64,000 bases of DNA from Saccharospirillum salsuginis (lineage in GTDB: Bacteria > Pseudomonadota > Gammaproteobacteria > Pseudomonadales > Natronospirillaceae). The stretch spans positions 1 through 64,000 of the forward strand of contig NZ_BMXR01000010.1 of assembly GCF_014651855.1 (NCBI RefSeq), in the 5' to 3' direction. How positions within the stretch are numbered: the first letter of the stretch is position 1; every line of letters begins with the position of its first letter. The translations under genes were made by a program, and so were the position numbers. The notes under the pieces are model-generated. The model had not been told where the DNA came from and made no database searches. It worked only from the letters and a program-made list of their open reading frames with translations. Below, one piece after another: positions 8,609-16,653 of this stretch.

Positions 8609-10275
8609 GAGACACCTCCGGCGTCGACCGGGGCATCGATCGACAGCGCGGCCCGGTAACCGGGCAACCGCCCGGCCAGTTCCCGGTGCGAGCCCCGATG
8701 CACCTCACCGTCGTCGGACACAAACACCACACAATCCAGAATACCCAGCAATTGCACGCTGTGGGTGAAGATCACGGTGGTTCGTCCGCTTCGCGCCGCG
8801 GGGAAACGCTCGGCGAACAGGGCTTCGGTATAGGGGTCGAGCGCGCTGGTCGGTTCATCCAGAATCAATACCTCCGGGTCGGCCACCAGGCTACGGGCCA
8901 GAGCCAGCCGTTGCCGCTGACCGCCGGACAGAGAGCGCCCCTGGCCGGTCACCGCTTCATCGAGCCCGGGACGATCGACCAGATCATCGGCGGCGACGCT
9001 GGTCAACGCGCGAAGGCAATCATCCCGACTCGCGGACGGCCGGGCCTCCGTCAGGTTGCTGTGCACAGTGCCGCTGAACAGAAAGGCATCCCGCTCGACC
9101 AATACTCGGCCATTGGCGGATAAGCATTCAGTGAAGGCGTGTACCAGGCCGTCGAGGTAATTGGCTTTTCGTTCGCCGTCCGCCAGGACAACGCCTACCT
9201 GACGGTCTTTCAAGTCGTCGACATCGAAGCCGACATCGACCGGATCCGCCGGTTTCACGGCACAGTCGGTCGACAACGTCTGCGCGACACGATTCGCGGC
9301 CGCCAGGGCGCGGGCCCATTTGTTGCCGACTTCACCGAAGGTCGCGACCGGCACCACCAGATAACCGGCAAAGCCGAACGCCGTCACCAGTTCACCGGGA
9401 CTGAGTTGCCCCGCCAACACCAGATAGCCGCCGGTCCAGACCACGGCGAACAGCAACAGCCCGGGAACCACGACCCGGAATACGTCCCAGCCGGCGTCGA
9501 GTCGGGCGACTTCGACCGCGGCGGAACGCACCGCTCCGGCACGCTCCCGATAGCGCGCCAGTGCGGTTCGCTCGCCACCGAAGCCTTTGAGAATACGCAA
9601 GCCGCCCAACAAATCCGTAGCCAGACTGGTCATCGAGGCCATGCGCCATTGTTCACGCGTCGCGCGCTGTTCCAGCGGACGCCACAGCGGCACCATCATG
9701 AGCACGATCGGCGGCAACCCCAGTATCACGATCAACCCCAGCGGGACGGACATGGCAAACAACAGCACGGCCACCGTCACAAAGGTGACCACCGAGGCCG
9801 TACCGCGCAGGGTCACATCCATGGCGATGCCCATGCTTTTGGCGTCGAAATCCAGATGGTTCAGGATCTGACCGGGCGTGCGAACCTCGGCCAGAGCGCT
9901 GTCTTCTCGAAACAGGCGACCACTGAAGGTTTCGGTCACGATGCGTGTAGAATCGGAAAAGAGCCGCACCGCCATCCAGTGCCGCACGATTCCGAATACG
10001 GATTCGGACACCGCCAGCACCAGCACGGCCACCAGCCAGAACGACAGCCGCGCCAGATCCCCCGGCGCGATGCCCTCATCGACCGCCCGACCCAACACCA
10101 GCGGGATAAGGGCCTGGGACAGCATCCAGCCGATACCGGCCAGCATGCCGAGGGGGATGATGCGACGATGGGTGGAGAGCAACCAGCGCAGCAGGCGCCA
10201 GCCGGTGACGGGGTCGGGAAAGCGGGTCGGATAACGTTGAATGCGGTGCGGGGTGGGAATGATGCCGTGGGACAT
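8605..10275 (-). CDS. Heterodimeric ABC exporter half-transporter B (LSGGQ intact, Walker A lost)
   Basis: Six-helix exporter domain (about 35-320) followed by a shortened nucleotide-binding domain. The signature LSGGQRQRLALARS (about 447), Walker B LILDEPTSALD (about 470) and H-loop FTHS are excellent, yet the region where Walker A should sit (about 355-370) reads VVLADGERKANYLD: no P-loop, and the strand after it is shortened. ATP binding by this subunit's own P-loop therefore looks impossible. It is the first gene of a two-gene operon and ends in the ATGA that starts half-transporter A. The pattern fits an asymmetric exporter with one working and one fully degenerate ATP site. Confidence 0.9.
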   Translation of the reverse strand: MSHGIIPTPHRIQRYPTRFPDPVTGWRLLRWLLSTHRRIIPLGMLAGIGWMLSQALIPLVLGRAVDEGIAPGDLARLSFWLVAVLVLAVSESVFGIVRHWMAVRLFSDSTRIVTETFSGRLFREDSALAEVRTPGQILNHLDFDAKSMGIAMDVTLRGTASVVTFVTVAVLLFAMSVPLGLIVILGLPPIVLMMVPLWRPLEQRATREQWRMASMTSLATDLLGGLRILKGFGGERTALARYRERAGAVRSAAVEVARLDAGWDVFRVVVPGLLLFAVVWTGGYLVLAGQLSPGELVTAFGFAGYLVVPVATFGEVGNKWARALAAANRVAQTLSTDCAVKPADPVDVGFDVDDLKDRQVGVVLADGERKANYLDGLVHAFTECLSANGRVLVERDAFLFSGTVHSNLTEARPSASRDDCLRALTSVAADDLVDRPGLDEAVTGQGRSLSGGQRQRLALARSLVADPEVLILDEPTSALDPYTEALFAERFPAARSGRTTVIFTHSVQLLGILDCVVFVSDDGEVHRGSHRELAGRLPGYRAALSIDAPVDAGGVS

Positions 10276-10386
10276 GATCCGGTCGAATGGCTCCTTGGTA
10301 ATCTATAAGACCCGATCCATAGGGTTACACTTTATCGGGAACCACTGAGTTTACCGGAGCCCGCCGACAATGTATTCGACGCCGGC

Positions 10387-10794
10387 TCAATCGTCCTGAA
10401 GACGTTCGGATCCGTTCACCTCCTCAAGCCGTCTTTTCTGAGCGCGGTCTTTCAGAAAGTCCACGAAATCCAGCAGAAGCTCCCGGTCCGATTCCAACAA
10501 CGAGGAGAACGCATGTTGCAACGCCGCCGCCTGCCGGTCGAACTCGGAGGCGGACGGGTCGTCGGGTGACGGCAGGGAATGGTTGACCACATCGCCCAGG
10601 GTGAGCCCCAGGACTTCAACGATGCGATGCAGGACATCGAAGCTCGGCTTCACCTGGTCCCGCTCGATCTTGGAGATGTAACTGATTGACAATCCGGACT
10701 GTTGAGCGACCTCGGATAGCGTCACCGCCCGACTTTTCCGCAACGACCGCAATCGGGCGCCGATGTCTATCGATCCGTTTACCGGCTCACTCAT
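10387..10794 (-). CDS. XRE-family transcriptional regulator
   Basis: 135 residues with a Cro/CI-type helix-turn-helix at about 12-66 (IGARLRSLRKSRAVTLSEVAQQSGLSIS split over helices, then YISKIERDQVKPS). The C-terminal 65 residues are acidic and helical with no known ligand domain. It lies 111 bp upstream of the ABC exporter pair in the same orientation, so it might control it, but that is inference from position only. An AT-rich stretch directly upstream would suit autoregulation. Confidence 0.85.
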   Translation of the reverse strand: MSEPVNGSIDIGARLRSLRKSRAVTLSEVAQQSGLSISYISKIERDQVKPSFDVLHRIVEVLGLTLGDVVNHSLPSPDDPSASEFDRQAAALQHAFSSLLESDRELLLDFVDFLKDRAQKRRLEEVNGSERLQDD

Positions 10795-11101
10795 CAGACT
10801 ATACCAGATATTCCTAATCTATGAATAAAACTCATCAAACTGGAATGGTGATGCCTTCCCTATAGAAAAGTACACCAACCCGATTATGTACCACTGTTTC
10901 AGATTACATTTCTTTGCAAGACTGGATGAATTGAGCGTCATCATGTGGCTAAAAACCAGAAAAGTCTCTATTTATCCTATATTGAGAATTAATTATCCAC
11001 ACAGGACAATATACGACGAAACGTTCGGTATGGATTAATTGAACCCTATTCAAGGGGAAATCATCAAGACTCGGAAGGCTGTCGAAGTGACAAAGGAGGG
11101 C
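10795..11101. other. AT-rich non-coding region upstream of the XRE gene
   Basis: About 300 bases, clearly richer in A/T than the flanking genes. The part next to 10795 must hold the promoter of the XRE regulator. I see no convincing gene; a 61-codon minus-strand frame at 10949-11134 has no ribosome site and poor codon use and runs into the terminator hairpin. Confidence 0.5.
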
Positions 11102-11132
11102 AAAAAAGTAGGCTCTCCGAAGCCGAAGAGCC
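11102..11132 (-). terminator. Rho-independent terminator of the kaiC / GGDEF-EAL operon
   Basis: On the minus strand GGCTCT pairs with AGAGCC (11132-11127 with 11116-11111) around a 10-base loop that can pair further, followed by TACTTTTTTG. It lies about 75 bases after the stop of the GGDEF-EAL gene. Confidence 0.75.
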
Positions 11133-11207
11133 ATTGGCTTTCAAATAAATTTCACAAATAAACCGTTGAGGTACAGGCGGCCTCACCGAGGATTCGAGCA
11201 ATTACCC

Positions 11208-13517
11208 TCATTCAACGGGCTCTTTCCGCAACAGCTCCTCCATCTCGGCCGGTGGCACCCCTTTGCTGAACCAGAAACCCTGCCCCCAGGCGGCCGGCGT
11301 CGCGGTTTTCAACAGCAGACGGCGTTGCTCGTCGGTCTCGATACCCTCGGCGATCGTCAGCAAATTCAGTTGACTGGCCATCTGCTGGATGATCGGCACC
11401 AGGGAAGCGCCCTTGTGGTTGTCGGTACCCAACTCGCTGATGAAGCTGCGATCGATCTTCAGCGACTGGATCGACAGATGCTGCAGACGGTTCAATGACG
11501 AGTAGCCGGTACCGAAGTCGTCGATGGCGAGTTGGAATCCCTTGGCGTTCAGGTCGGTGAGCAGCGCCTCGATCGCTATCGGGTCGTGCATCAGAGCGTT
11601 TTCGGTCACTTCGAGATGAACCCACAAGGGGTCGACGTGCGGTCGAACCAGGGCGGCGAAATGTTCTGCGTCCGCATCGGGATAGAGTTGATTGACGCTG
11701 ACGTTCACCGCCATGGCGAGGGAATATCCCGCGTCGTGCCAGGTTCGTAACTGGCGTGCGGCGGTATCCAGCACCCAATCGCCTATCGGTTTGATCAGAC
11801 CGATCTCCTCCGCCAGGGGCATGAAGGAGCCGGGCATGACCAGATCCCCATCGGGTTGACGCCACCGAATCAAAGCCTCGGCGGCCACAATGCGGCAGGT
11901 GCTCAGCTCGAAAATCGGTTGGTAATGCAGTTCGAATTCATCGTCCGCCAGGGCCTGGCGAAGCTGGCTCTCCAGCGACAGACGCCGGTGACGACTGGTC
12001 GCCAGGTCCGGCGTGAACAGACAACCTTGTCCGCCGCCCCGGCGCTTGGCCTCGTACATGGCCTTATCGGCGTTTTCAATCAGCGCCAGACCGGTTTTGC
12101 CATGATCGGGGCACAGGCTGATCCCCACACTCGCCTTCAACCGATAGGGGTAGTTGCCGGCCACCAGCGGCTCGCTCAAATGGTCGATGATACGTTTCGC
12201 CAGATCCCGGGCATTGGCGGCGATTTGCTCGGTGCTGTTTGATTCGCCGGAGCGCGGGTCGTCGTTCATGACCACCAGGAATTCGTCACCGCCCTGGCGG
12301 ACCACCAGATCCTGATCACGCACGGCGTTTTGCAGGCGCCGACCAATCTGCCGCAACACCCGGTCGCCGACGTCATGTCCTAGGGCATCGTTGATCAGCT
12401 TGAAGCCGTCCAGGTCGATGAACAAAACAGCGCACTCGGTCGCCTGTGTGTCGTTTCGGGCCAGCAGGTTGTTCAGATAATGGATCAGATGACGTCGATT
12501 GGGCAGCCCGGTCAAGGCATCGGTGTAGGCCAGGTAGTGAATTTCCGAGGCCTGGGCTTCCCGTTCGCGTTTCACCCTGAGGTTATTCACACCATAGGTC
12601 AGGTTGTCGGCCAGACGCTCGAATAACTGGCGTTCCTCGTAGCCGAACCGGTTGGGCTTGTCCGAGTAGATGGTCAGGCAGCCGTGCGGTTCCGTTTCGG
12701 TGATCAGCGGCAGGGCGATGACCGACGCCAGGCGATGGAACAAGGCCCGATCGCGAATGTAGGACGGCCCCAGATCGCGGGCGATGTCGCGCAGGCTGTG
12801 CGGCCGGCCGGTCATGATCGCCTTGAGGGCAAGGCTTTCGTAATTCGGATCGTTCCCCAGCCCCAATGTCATTTCCGGCACGAACGCCGCCGCGGGTCCG
12901 GCGCAGGCGTGGATCGCCACCGATTTGTGCTCCGCATGAGTGGCAAAGCCGATCCAGGCGAGACTGAAACCGTCCTCTTCGACGATGGTTCGACACAGGG
13001 AACGCAACAATTCCTGTTCGCTGGTCGATCGGACGATGACCCGGTCACAGGCGTTGAGGGTCCGCAATGAACTGACGACGCCTTTCAACTGACGCTGGTT
13101 TTCGATCTGCTCGAGTGAGAGTTCGCGCAATCGACGCAGGTTATCGATACGGGTTTTCAGTTCCAGTCGTGTGGTCGGGACATTCAGGATATCGTCGACG
13201 CTCTCTCCCAGTTCCCGGGTGGCCTCGGTTCGTGGCGTGCTGCGACGGTCCGTCACCAACAGGACCGGCAGAGCCATGACACCGGCCAGTTGACGCAGCC
13301 GAAGTATGCGTTCTTTCTCGCGTCTCAATGAGGCGACATCGATCAAAATGAGTTCCGGCAGTCTCGCCGGGTAGACATCGTCGTCCGGGTCCGGAAGCGA
13401 GGGACTCAACTCGAACGAGCCCTCCATCATTCTGGACAACAGTTTCGCGTTGGCCTCGTTTTCCAGCATCACCGTGATGCCGGGCGGACCGCGCGTCGGT
13501 AACCGGTTGACCGTCAT
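11208..13517 (-). CDS. REC-like / GAF / GGDEF / EAL c-di-GMP signalling protein
   Basis: 769 residues. Residues 1-135 look like a receiver fold, with LILIDVASLRREKERI in place of the usual DVxMP phosphorylation strand. A GAF-like sensor follows (about 165-310), then GGDEF (RQGGDEF about 407, with an RDQD inhibitory site five residues before it) and EAL (EALIRW about 544, TENALMHD, DDFGTGYSS, KIDRSF, AEGIETDEQ). Both catalytic motifs are intact, so it could make and break c-di-GMP, with product inhibition at the I-site. The start overlaps the kaiC-like stop by ATGA (13514-13517), so the two proteins are translationally coupled and probably share a pathway. Confidence 0.94.
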   Translation of the reverse strand: MTVNRLPTRGPPGITVMLENEANAKLLSRMMEGSFELSPSLPDPDDDVYPARLPELILIDVASLRREKERILRLRQLAGVMALPVLLVTDRRSTPRTEATRELGESVDDILNVPTTRLELKTRIDNLRRLRELSLEQIENQRQLKGVVSSLRTLNACDRVIVRSTSEQELLRSLCRTIVEEDGFSLAWIGFATHAEHKSVAIHACAGPAAAFVPEMTLGLGNDPNYESLALKAIMTGRPHSLRDIARDLGPSYIRDRALFHRLASVIALPLITETEPHGCLTIYSDKPNRFGYEERQLFERLADNLTYGVNNLRVKREREAQASEIHYLAYTDALTGLPNRRHLIHYLNNLLARNDTQATECAVLFIDLDGFKLINDALGHDVGDRVLRQIGRRLQNAVRDQDLVVRQGGDEFLVVMNDDPRSGESNSTEQIAANARDLAKRIIDHLSEPLVAGNYPYRLKASVGISLCPDHGKTGLALIENADKAMYEAKRRGGGQGCLFTPDLATSRHRRLSLESQLRQALADDEFELHYQPIFELSTCRIVAAEALIRWRQPDGDLVMPGSFMPLAEEIGLIKPIGDWVLDTAARQLRTWHDAGYSLAMAVNVSVNQLYPDADAEHFAALVRPHVDPLWVHLEVTENALMHDPIAIEALLTDLNAKGFQLAIDDFGTGYSSLNRLQHLSIQSLKIDRSFISELGTDNHKGASLVPIIQQMASQLNLLTIAEGIETDEQRRLLLKTATPAAWGQGFWFSKGVPPAEMEELLRKEPVE

Positions 13518-14968
13518 AGTGACTCTCCGCCCCCATCTTTCACCGTCTCCGGCACGCCGCTGAGGATGCCTCTCATGCCACGTAACGGGGGTCCCACCAT
13601 GATGCCGGACCCGGCGATTTCGAATTCCCGAATCGACTTTTCGAAGTTGCCGGCACGTTTCTTCAGAATGCCGATTGTCTTGCGCAATTCACCGTCCATC
13701 TCCATGTAGCGCAACAGGAGAATGTTGTCGGCCAGATAACTGAGCCCATGCTCGGTGACGCGGGTCTGGTTGCCGGTGATCGCATACACCTCGTTGACCA
13801 GCAATACCGTGGCGCCCATATTGACCAGATAGCGACACAGGGCGTGTACCCGTTCCGCCAGATCCTGGCCTCGCACCGACTGGTGATAACCGGACAGGCT
13901 GTCGATCATCACCAGACTGGTTCCGCGCTCCTCGACTTCCGCTCTGACGACGGCGGCGAACTGATCGGGGTTGTAGTGCAGCGGTTCAACGGCTTCGAAA
14001 TGCAAATATCCGTCATCCACCATCTGTTTAACAGGCAGGTTGATGGCCTTGCAACGCGTGTAAAAAGTGGAGGCACCTTCGTCGAAACTGTAGATCACGG
14101 ACCGTTCACCGCGTCGGGCGGCTTCCGTCATCAGTTGGGCACCCAGTGTGGTTTTACCGACACCGCTCGGACCGGAGAACAACGTCACGGTGCCGCTTTC
14201 GAGCCCGCCGTGCGTCAGTTCATCCAGCTCACGAATGCCCGTACTCAGCTGTCGCAGCTCGGCCATGCGACCGTGGTCATCCGGCACCAGGCGCGGATAC
14301 AGGGTCATGCCACCGTGCCCCAATTGATAGTAGTGCATGCCGTCGGCGAAGCCGGACCCTCGCAGCTTGTTGATTCGGCACAAGCGTCCGTTTTCCGTGT
14401 GTTCCAGGCTAATAACGCCATCGCTGAGAAACGCCAGAGCTTCATCGTCCTCACCCGGCACGGTTTCCGAGGTGAACATCACCGTGGCCTTCTCGGCGGT
14501 CAGACCACGCAGCAGGGACAACACCTGTTTGCGAAACTGATAGGCGTCCATCGTCACGTAGCGCAGCTGACTGAGCGAATCGATCAGGACACGTTCCGGC
14601 TTGTGCTCACGCACATGATTCAGAATCGTCTCGTGAATGGAGTTCCCCGCTATGTCCCAACTCTCCAGCAGGCTGGTCGAGCCTTCGTCCTCGTCCTGGC
14701 CGGGCGTCAATTCCAGTACTTCGACGCTATCCATAGGCAGTCCGGCGCGCTCGGCATCGTCACGCAATTGCGCTTCGGATTCGCCCAGAGTCACAAACAG
14801 ACTGCTACCCGCGTCGCCTTCGATCAGAAAATGCAGCCCCAAAGTCGTCTTGCCGGAGCCGGGTCCGCCACGCATCAAATAGGATCGATGTGGCAACAGG
14901 CCCCCATTCAGGATTTTGTCGAGTCCTTTTACCCCGGTGGATAATCGATTATCTCGGGTAGGTGTCAT
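13514..14968 (-). CDS. kaiC: KaiC-like double-domain ATPase
   Basis: 484 residues with two RecA/KaiC domains: Walker A GGPGSGKTT (34-42) and GPSGVGKTT (about 265-273). The paired catalytic glutamates of cyanobacterial KaiC are only half kept (GES in the first domain, DEG in the second). At the CII phosphorylation region the sequence is HGLSYLADNILLLRYME, so a Ser is present but the neighbouring Thr of the clock protein is Tyr. No kaiA or kaiB is nearby. ATG 14968 is chosen because GAGGT lies 8 bases upstream. The neighbour, in an overlapping operon, is a c-di-GMP enzyme, so this is more likely a signalling ATPase than a clock; that is inference. Confidence 0.9.
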   Translation of the reverse strand: MTPTRDNRLSTGVKGLDKILNGGLLPHRSYLMRGGPGSGKTTLGLHFLIEGDAGSSLFVTLGESEAQLRDDAERAGLPMDSVEVLELTPGQDEDEGSTSLLESWDIAGNSIHETILNHVREHKPERVLIDSLSQLRYVTMDAYQFRKQVLSLLRGLTAEKATVMFTSETVPGEDDEALAFLSDGVISLEHTENGRLCRINKLRGSGFADGMHYYQLGHGGMTLYPRLVPDDHGRMAELRQLSTGIRELDELTHGGLESGTVTLFSGPSGVGKTTLGAQLMTEAARRGERSVIYSFDEGASTFYTRCKAINLPVKQMVDDGYLHFEAVEPLHYNPDQFAAVVRAEVEERGTSLVMIDSLSGYHQSVRGQDLAERVHALCRYLVNMGATVLLVNEVYAITGNQTRVTEHGLSYLADNILLLRYMEMDGELRKTIGILKKRAGNFEKSIREFEIAGSGIMVGPPLRGMRGILSGVPETVKDGGGESL

Positions 14969-15061
14969 AACGTGACCTCGTGCAGGAAAGGTGAACATCC
15001 ATGTGAAATCGCAAGCCATTAACTTCAATAGCTTTCATGTAAGGAAAATATATCAATTTGT

Positions 15062-15089
15062 TTTTCCATATAAGACAAATTATGGAAAA
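15062..15089. promoter_or_regulatory. Perfect 9-bp inverted repeat upstream of kaiC
   Basis: TTTTCCATA (15062-15070) and TATGGAAAA (15081-15089) are separated by 10 bases, so the half-site centres lie 19 bp apart, about two helical turns. It is 94-121 bp upstream of the kaiC start, in an AT-rich promoter region, which fits a dimeric regulator's operator. The regulator is unknown. Confidence 0.45.
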
Positions 15090-15251
15090 CCTGCAACCCA
15101 TCGCCGAAGCACCAGACCAAGGTTTCGCCCAACGTCATTCAATGTCGGTGAATGTCGGCAAGACTCGCCTTTTTCTCCTGATTCAACACGCCCTTTAAAT
15201 TCGGCCAGCTCCAGGAACGGAGCGTCCACCGGCATCGACCGGGTCGACCCG

Positions 15252-15457
15252 AAACACGGCGGTATGTCACATTTCCGATGTCCAATGCTTGTTTTTTAAA
15301 CAGCTTTCTTTAAGGTATGTAAGCGCTTTCATTATGTATAAGAAGAAGCCAACCCTACAAAAACAAGAAGGAAAGCATTATGCCAACACACGCCAGACGC
15401 GCCGGCGTGATCAGCTTGATCGCCGGCCTGACCACAACCCTGGCTTCGGCTGCTACC
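15252..15457 (+). repeat. 206-bp direct repeat, left copy
   Basis: Matches 27313-27518 with six substitutions and no gaps. It contains the operator, ribosome site and the first 26 codons of the GH81 gene. Three of the six differences are third-base changes in the last codons of the signal peptide. Weak similarity may continue for about 15 bases past 15457 after a short insertion. Confidence 0.97.
15318..15331. promoter_or_regulatory. LacI-family type operator (left repeat copy)
   Basis: TGTAAGCGCTTTCA has the AGCGCT core and near-palindromic form of LacI/GalR/CcpA operators. It lies 49 bases before the ATG of the truncated reading frame. The same 14 bases occur unchanged before the GH81 gene. 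Confidence 0.6.
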
Positions 15458-15607
15458 AGTAATTTTCAACCCTGTCGGCCACGGGTCTGCCAATTAATGG
15501 ATAACGGACTACTAAATCTCTGTCCAACAATCTGTTCCAATAAGACCTCAAGTGGCTTGACTGCAGTCCACAATCTCAAAGTCAAGGGCCTAATAGCCTT
15601 TGAATAA
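15380..15607 (+). pseudogene. Truncated GH81-leader reading frame (signal peptide only)
   Basis: The first 26 codons (MPTHARRAGVISLIAGL and the ASAAT cleavage region) match the start of the GH81 glucanase at 27441, with one amino-acid change in the copy (S for C). After that the sequence leaves GH81 and continues for about 49 unrelated codons to a stop at 15607. Promoter, operator and ribosome site are all kept, so a short exported peptide could still be made. I read it as a leftover of the repeat, not a gene with a function. Confidence 0.75.
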
Positions 15608-15964
15608 CGAATTGAAGTTGAGCGTTATTAAGTCGCCAAATAATTTTGCCGAAAGCGGCGGTTTGTATTGTTTGAAAGCAGCTTCAATATTACTAAAATC
15701 AAGACCTTCTTTAGGGTTGTTGGGGCCAATCCAATACCGACTATTGTCTCCAAATGGTTCCATTACAACACATTGGTGGTTTAGGTATTTAAACCAAATA
15801 TGGATATCATCCCACTTGCTGAACAATTTCCGTCTATCAACTTCGGTGACCTCATCAATACTACTAAGGATACGAGTTATTGATTTTAAGGTTACATAGG
15901 CATTGTCAATCTCAAACCCAACGGAAGAATTAGGCTCCGTGTTTTTATCTGGATAAGTTTTCAT
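15590..15964 (-). CDS. Small AT-rich protein at the end of the YD-repeat operon, possible immunity protein
   Basis: 124 residues, soluble, acidic, no signal peptide, no family recognised. It holds several Trp and aromatic residues (WDDIHIWFKYLNHQC, RYWIGPNN), like many small cytosolic immunity proteins. Base composition is much more AT-rich than the rest of the window, matching the 3' end of the YD-repeat gene. ATG 15964 is preferred over a TTG two codons earlier because GAAGGG lies about 7 bases upstream. The immunity role is inferred from position only. Confidence 0.6.
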   Translation of the reverse strand: MKTYPDKNTEPNSSVGFEIDNAYVTLKSITRILSSIDEVTEVDRRKLFSKWDDIHIWFKYLNHQCVVMEPFGDNSRYWIGPNNPKEGLDFSNIEAAFKQYKPPLSAKLFGDLITLNFNSLFKGY

Positions 15965-16116
15965 TTCCAACCCTTCCCGAATTGGTTATTAGTCACAACC
16001 ACAACCGTTAACTCCACCTTCGCGGTATTTATATCTGTAGTTGCGCACGTTGTTGCCATAATTGATCCGGTTCCGCTTGCTGTAGATCTTGGTGAAAAGC
16101 CTATTACCCTGCAAAA

Positions 16117-16653
16117 TCAATCACTCTGACTTCTATGATTTAGATCAAGATAGTTATTGAACTCCTTAATATGGGCATACCCTAAACCACCATGAAATAG
16201 TAGATTGGGATAAACCCAGTAAAGCTCTGGGTCTCTCGAGTCTTGCTTTAGAACTAGTGCAATGCTCTTACCTTGGCAATATAGCTCTAACCTATATGTC
16301 TTAGTCGGTCTGGAACCACTTCTTTTTGTTTGGGATAAATTGTTTAATGATTCTGTTAATACAGAACTATCTTTTACTTGGGTTCCGTTCAACAGGACAT
16401 TAACATCTTTGCAATCAGATATGAATTGTATTTTTCCTTTGTATATATAATTTACCGTGTGGAATGAAATAATGGGTGCTGCAATAAGCAAGATTATTGT
16501 TATTCCTGCTTTCTTTACATCGGATCCTTTTGGGCTATCATGAGAAATAACTTTTGAAGTCTTTAAAATAATATATATCAATAGCGACAGAAAGGATCCC
16601 GCAATAAACACTATTGTCAGGATCCAGGTTGCTTGCAAGTAATTCATTGACAT
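16117..16653 (-). CDS. Small membrane protein overlapping the YD-repeat gene, candidate immunity protein
   Basis: 178 residues with two N-terminal membrane segments (about 9-31 and 48-68) and a C-terminal extramembrane domain. Its ATG lies inside the last codons of the YD-repeat gene (10-base overlap), with AAGGA about 8 bases upstream, so translation is coupled. It is AT-rich like the toxin-like tail of that gene. A membrane immunity protein would make sense if the tail acts on membranes; this is inference. No known family recognised. Confidence 0.65.
   Translation of the reverse strand: MSMNYLQATWILTIVFIAGSFLSLLIYIILKTSKVISHDSPKGSDVKKAGITIILLIAAPIISFHTVNYIYKGKIQFISDCKDVNVLLNGTQVKDSSVLTESLNNLSQTKRSGSRPTKTYRLELYCQGKSIALVLKQDSRDPELYWVYPNLLFHGGLGYAHIKEFNNYLDLNHRSQSD

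Noticed and set aside
10949..11134. 61-codon minus-strand frame in the AT-rich gap
   Set aside because: No ribosome site, no homology recognised, and it overlaps the operon terminator hairpin.
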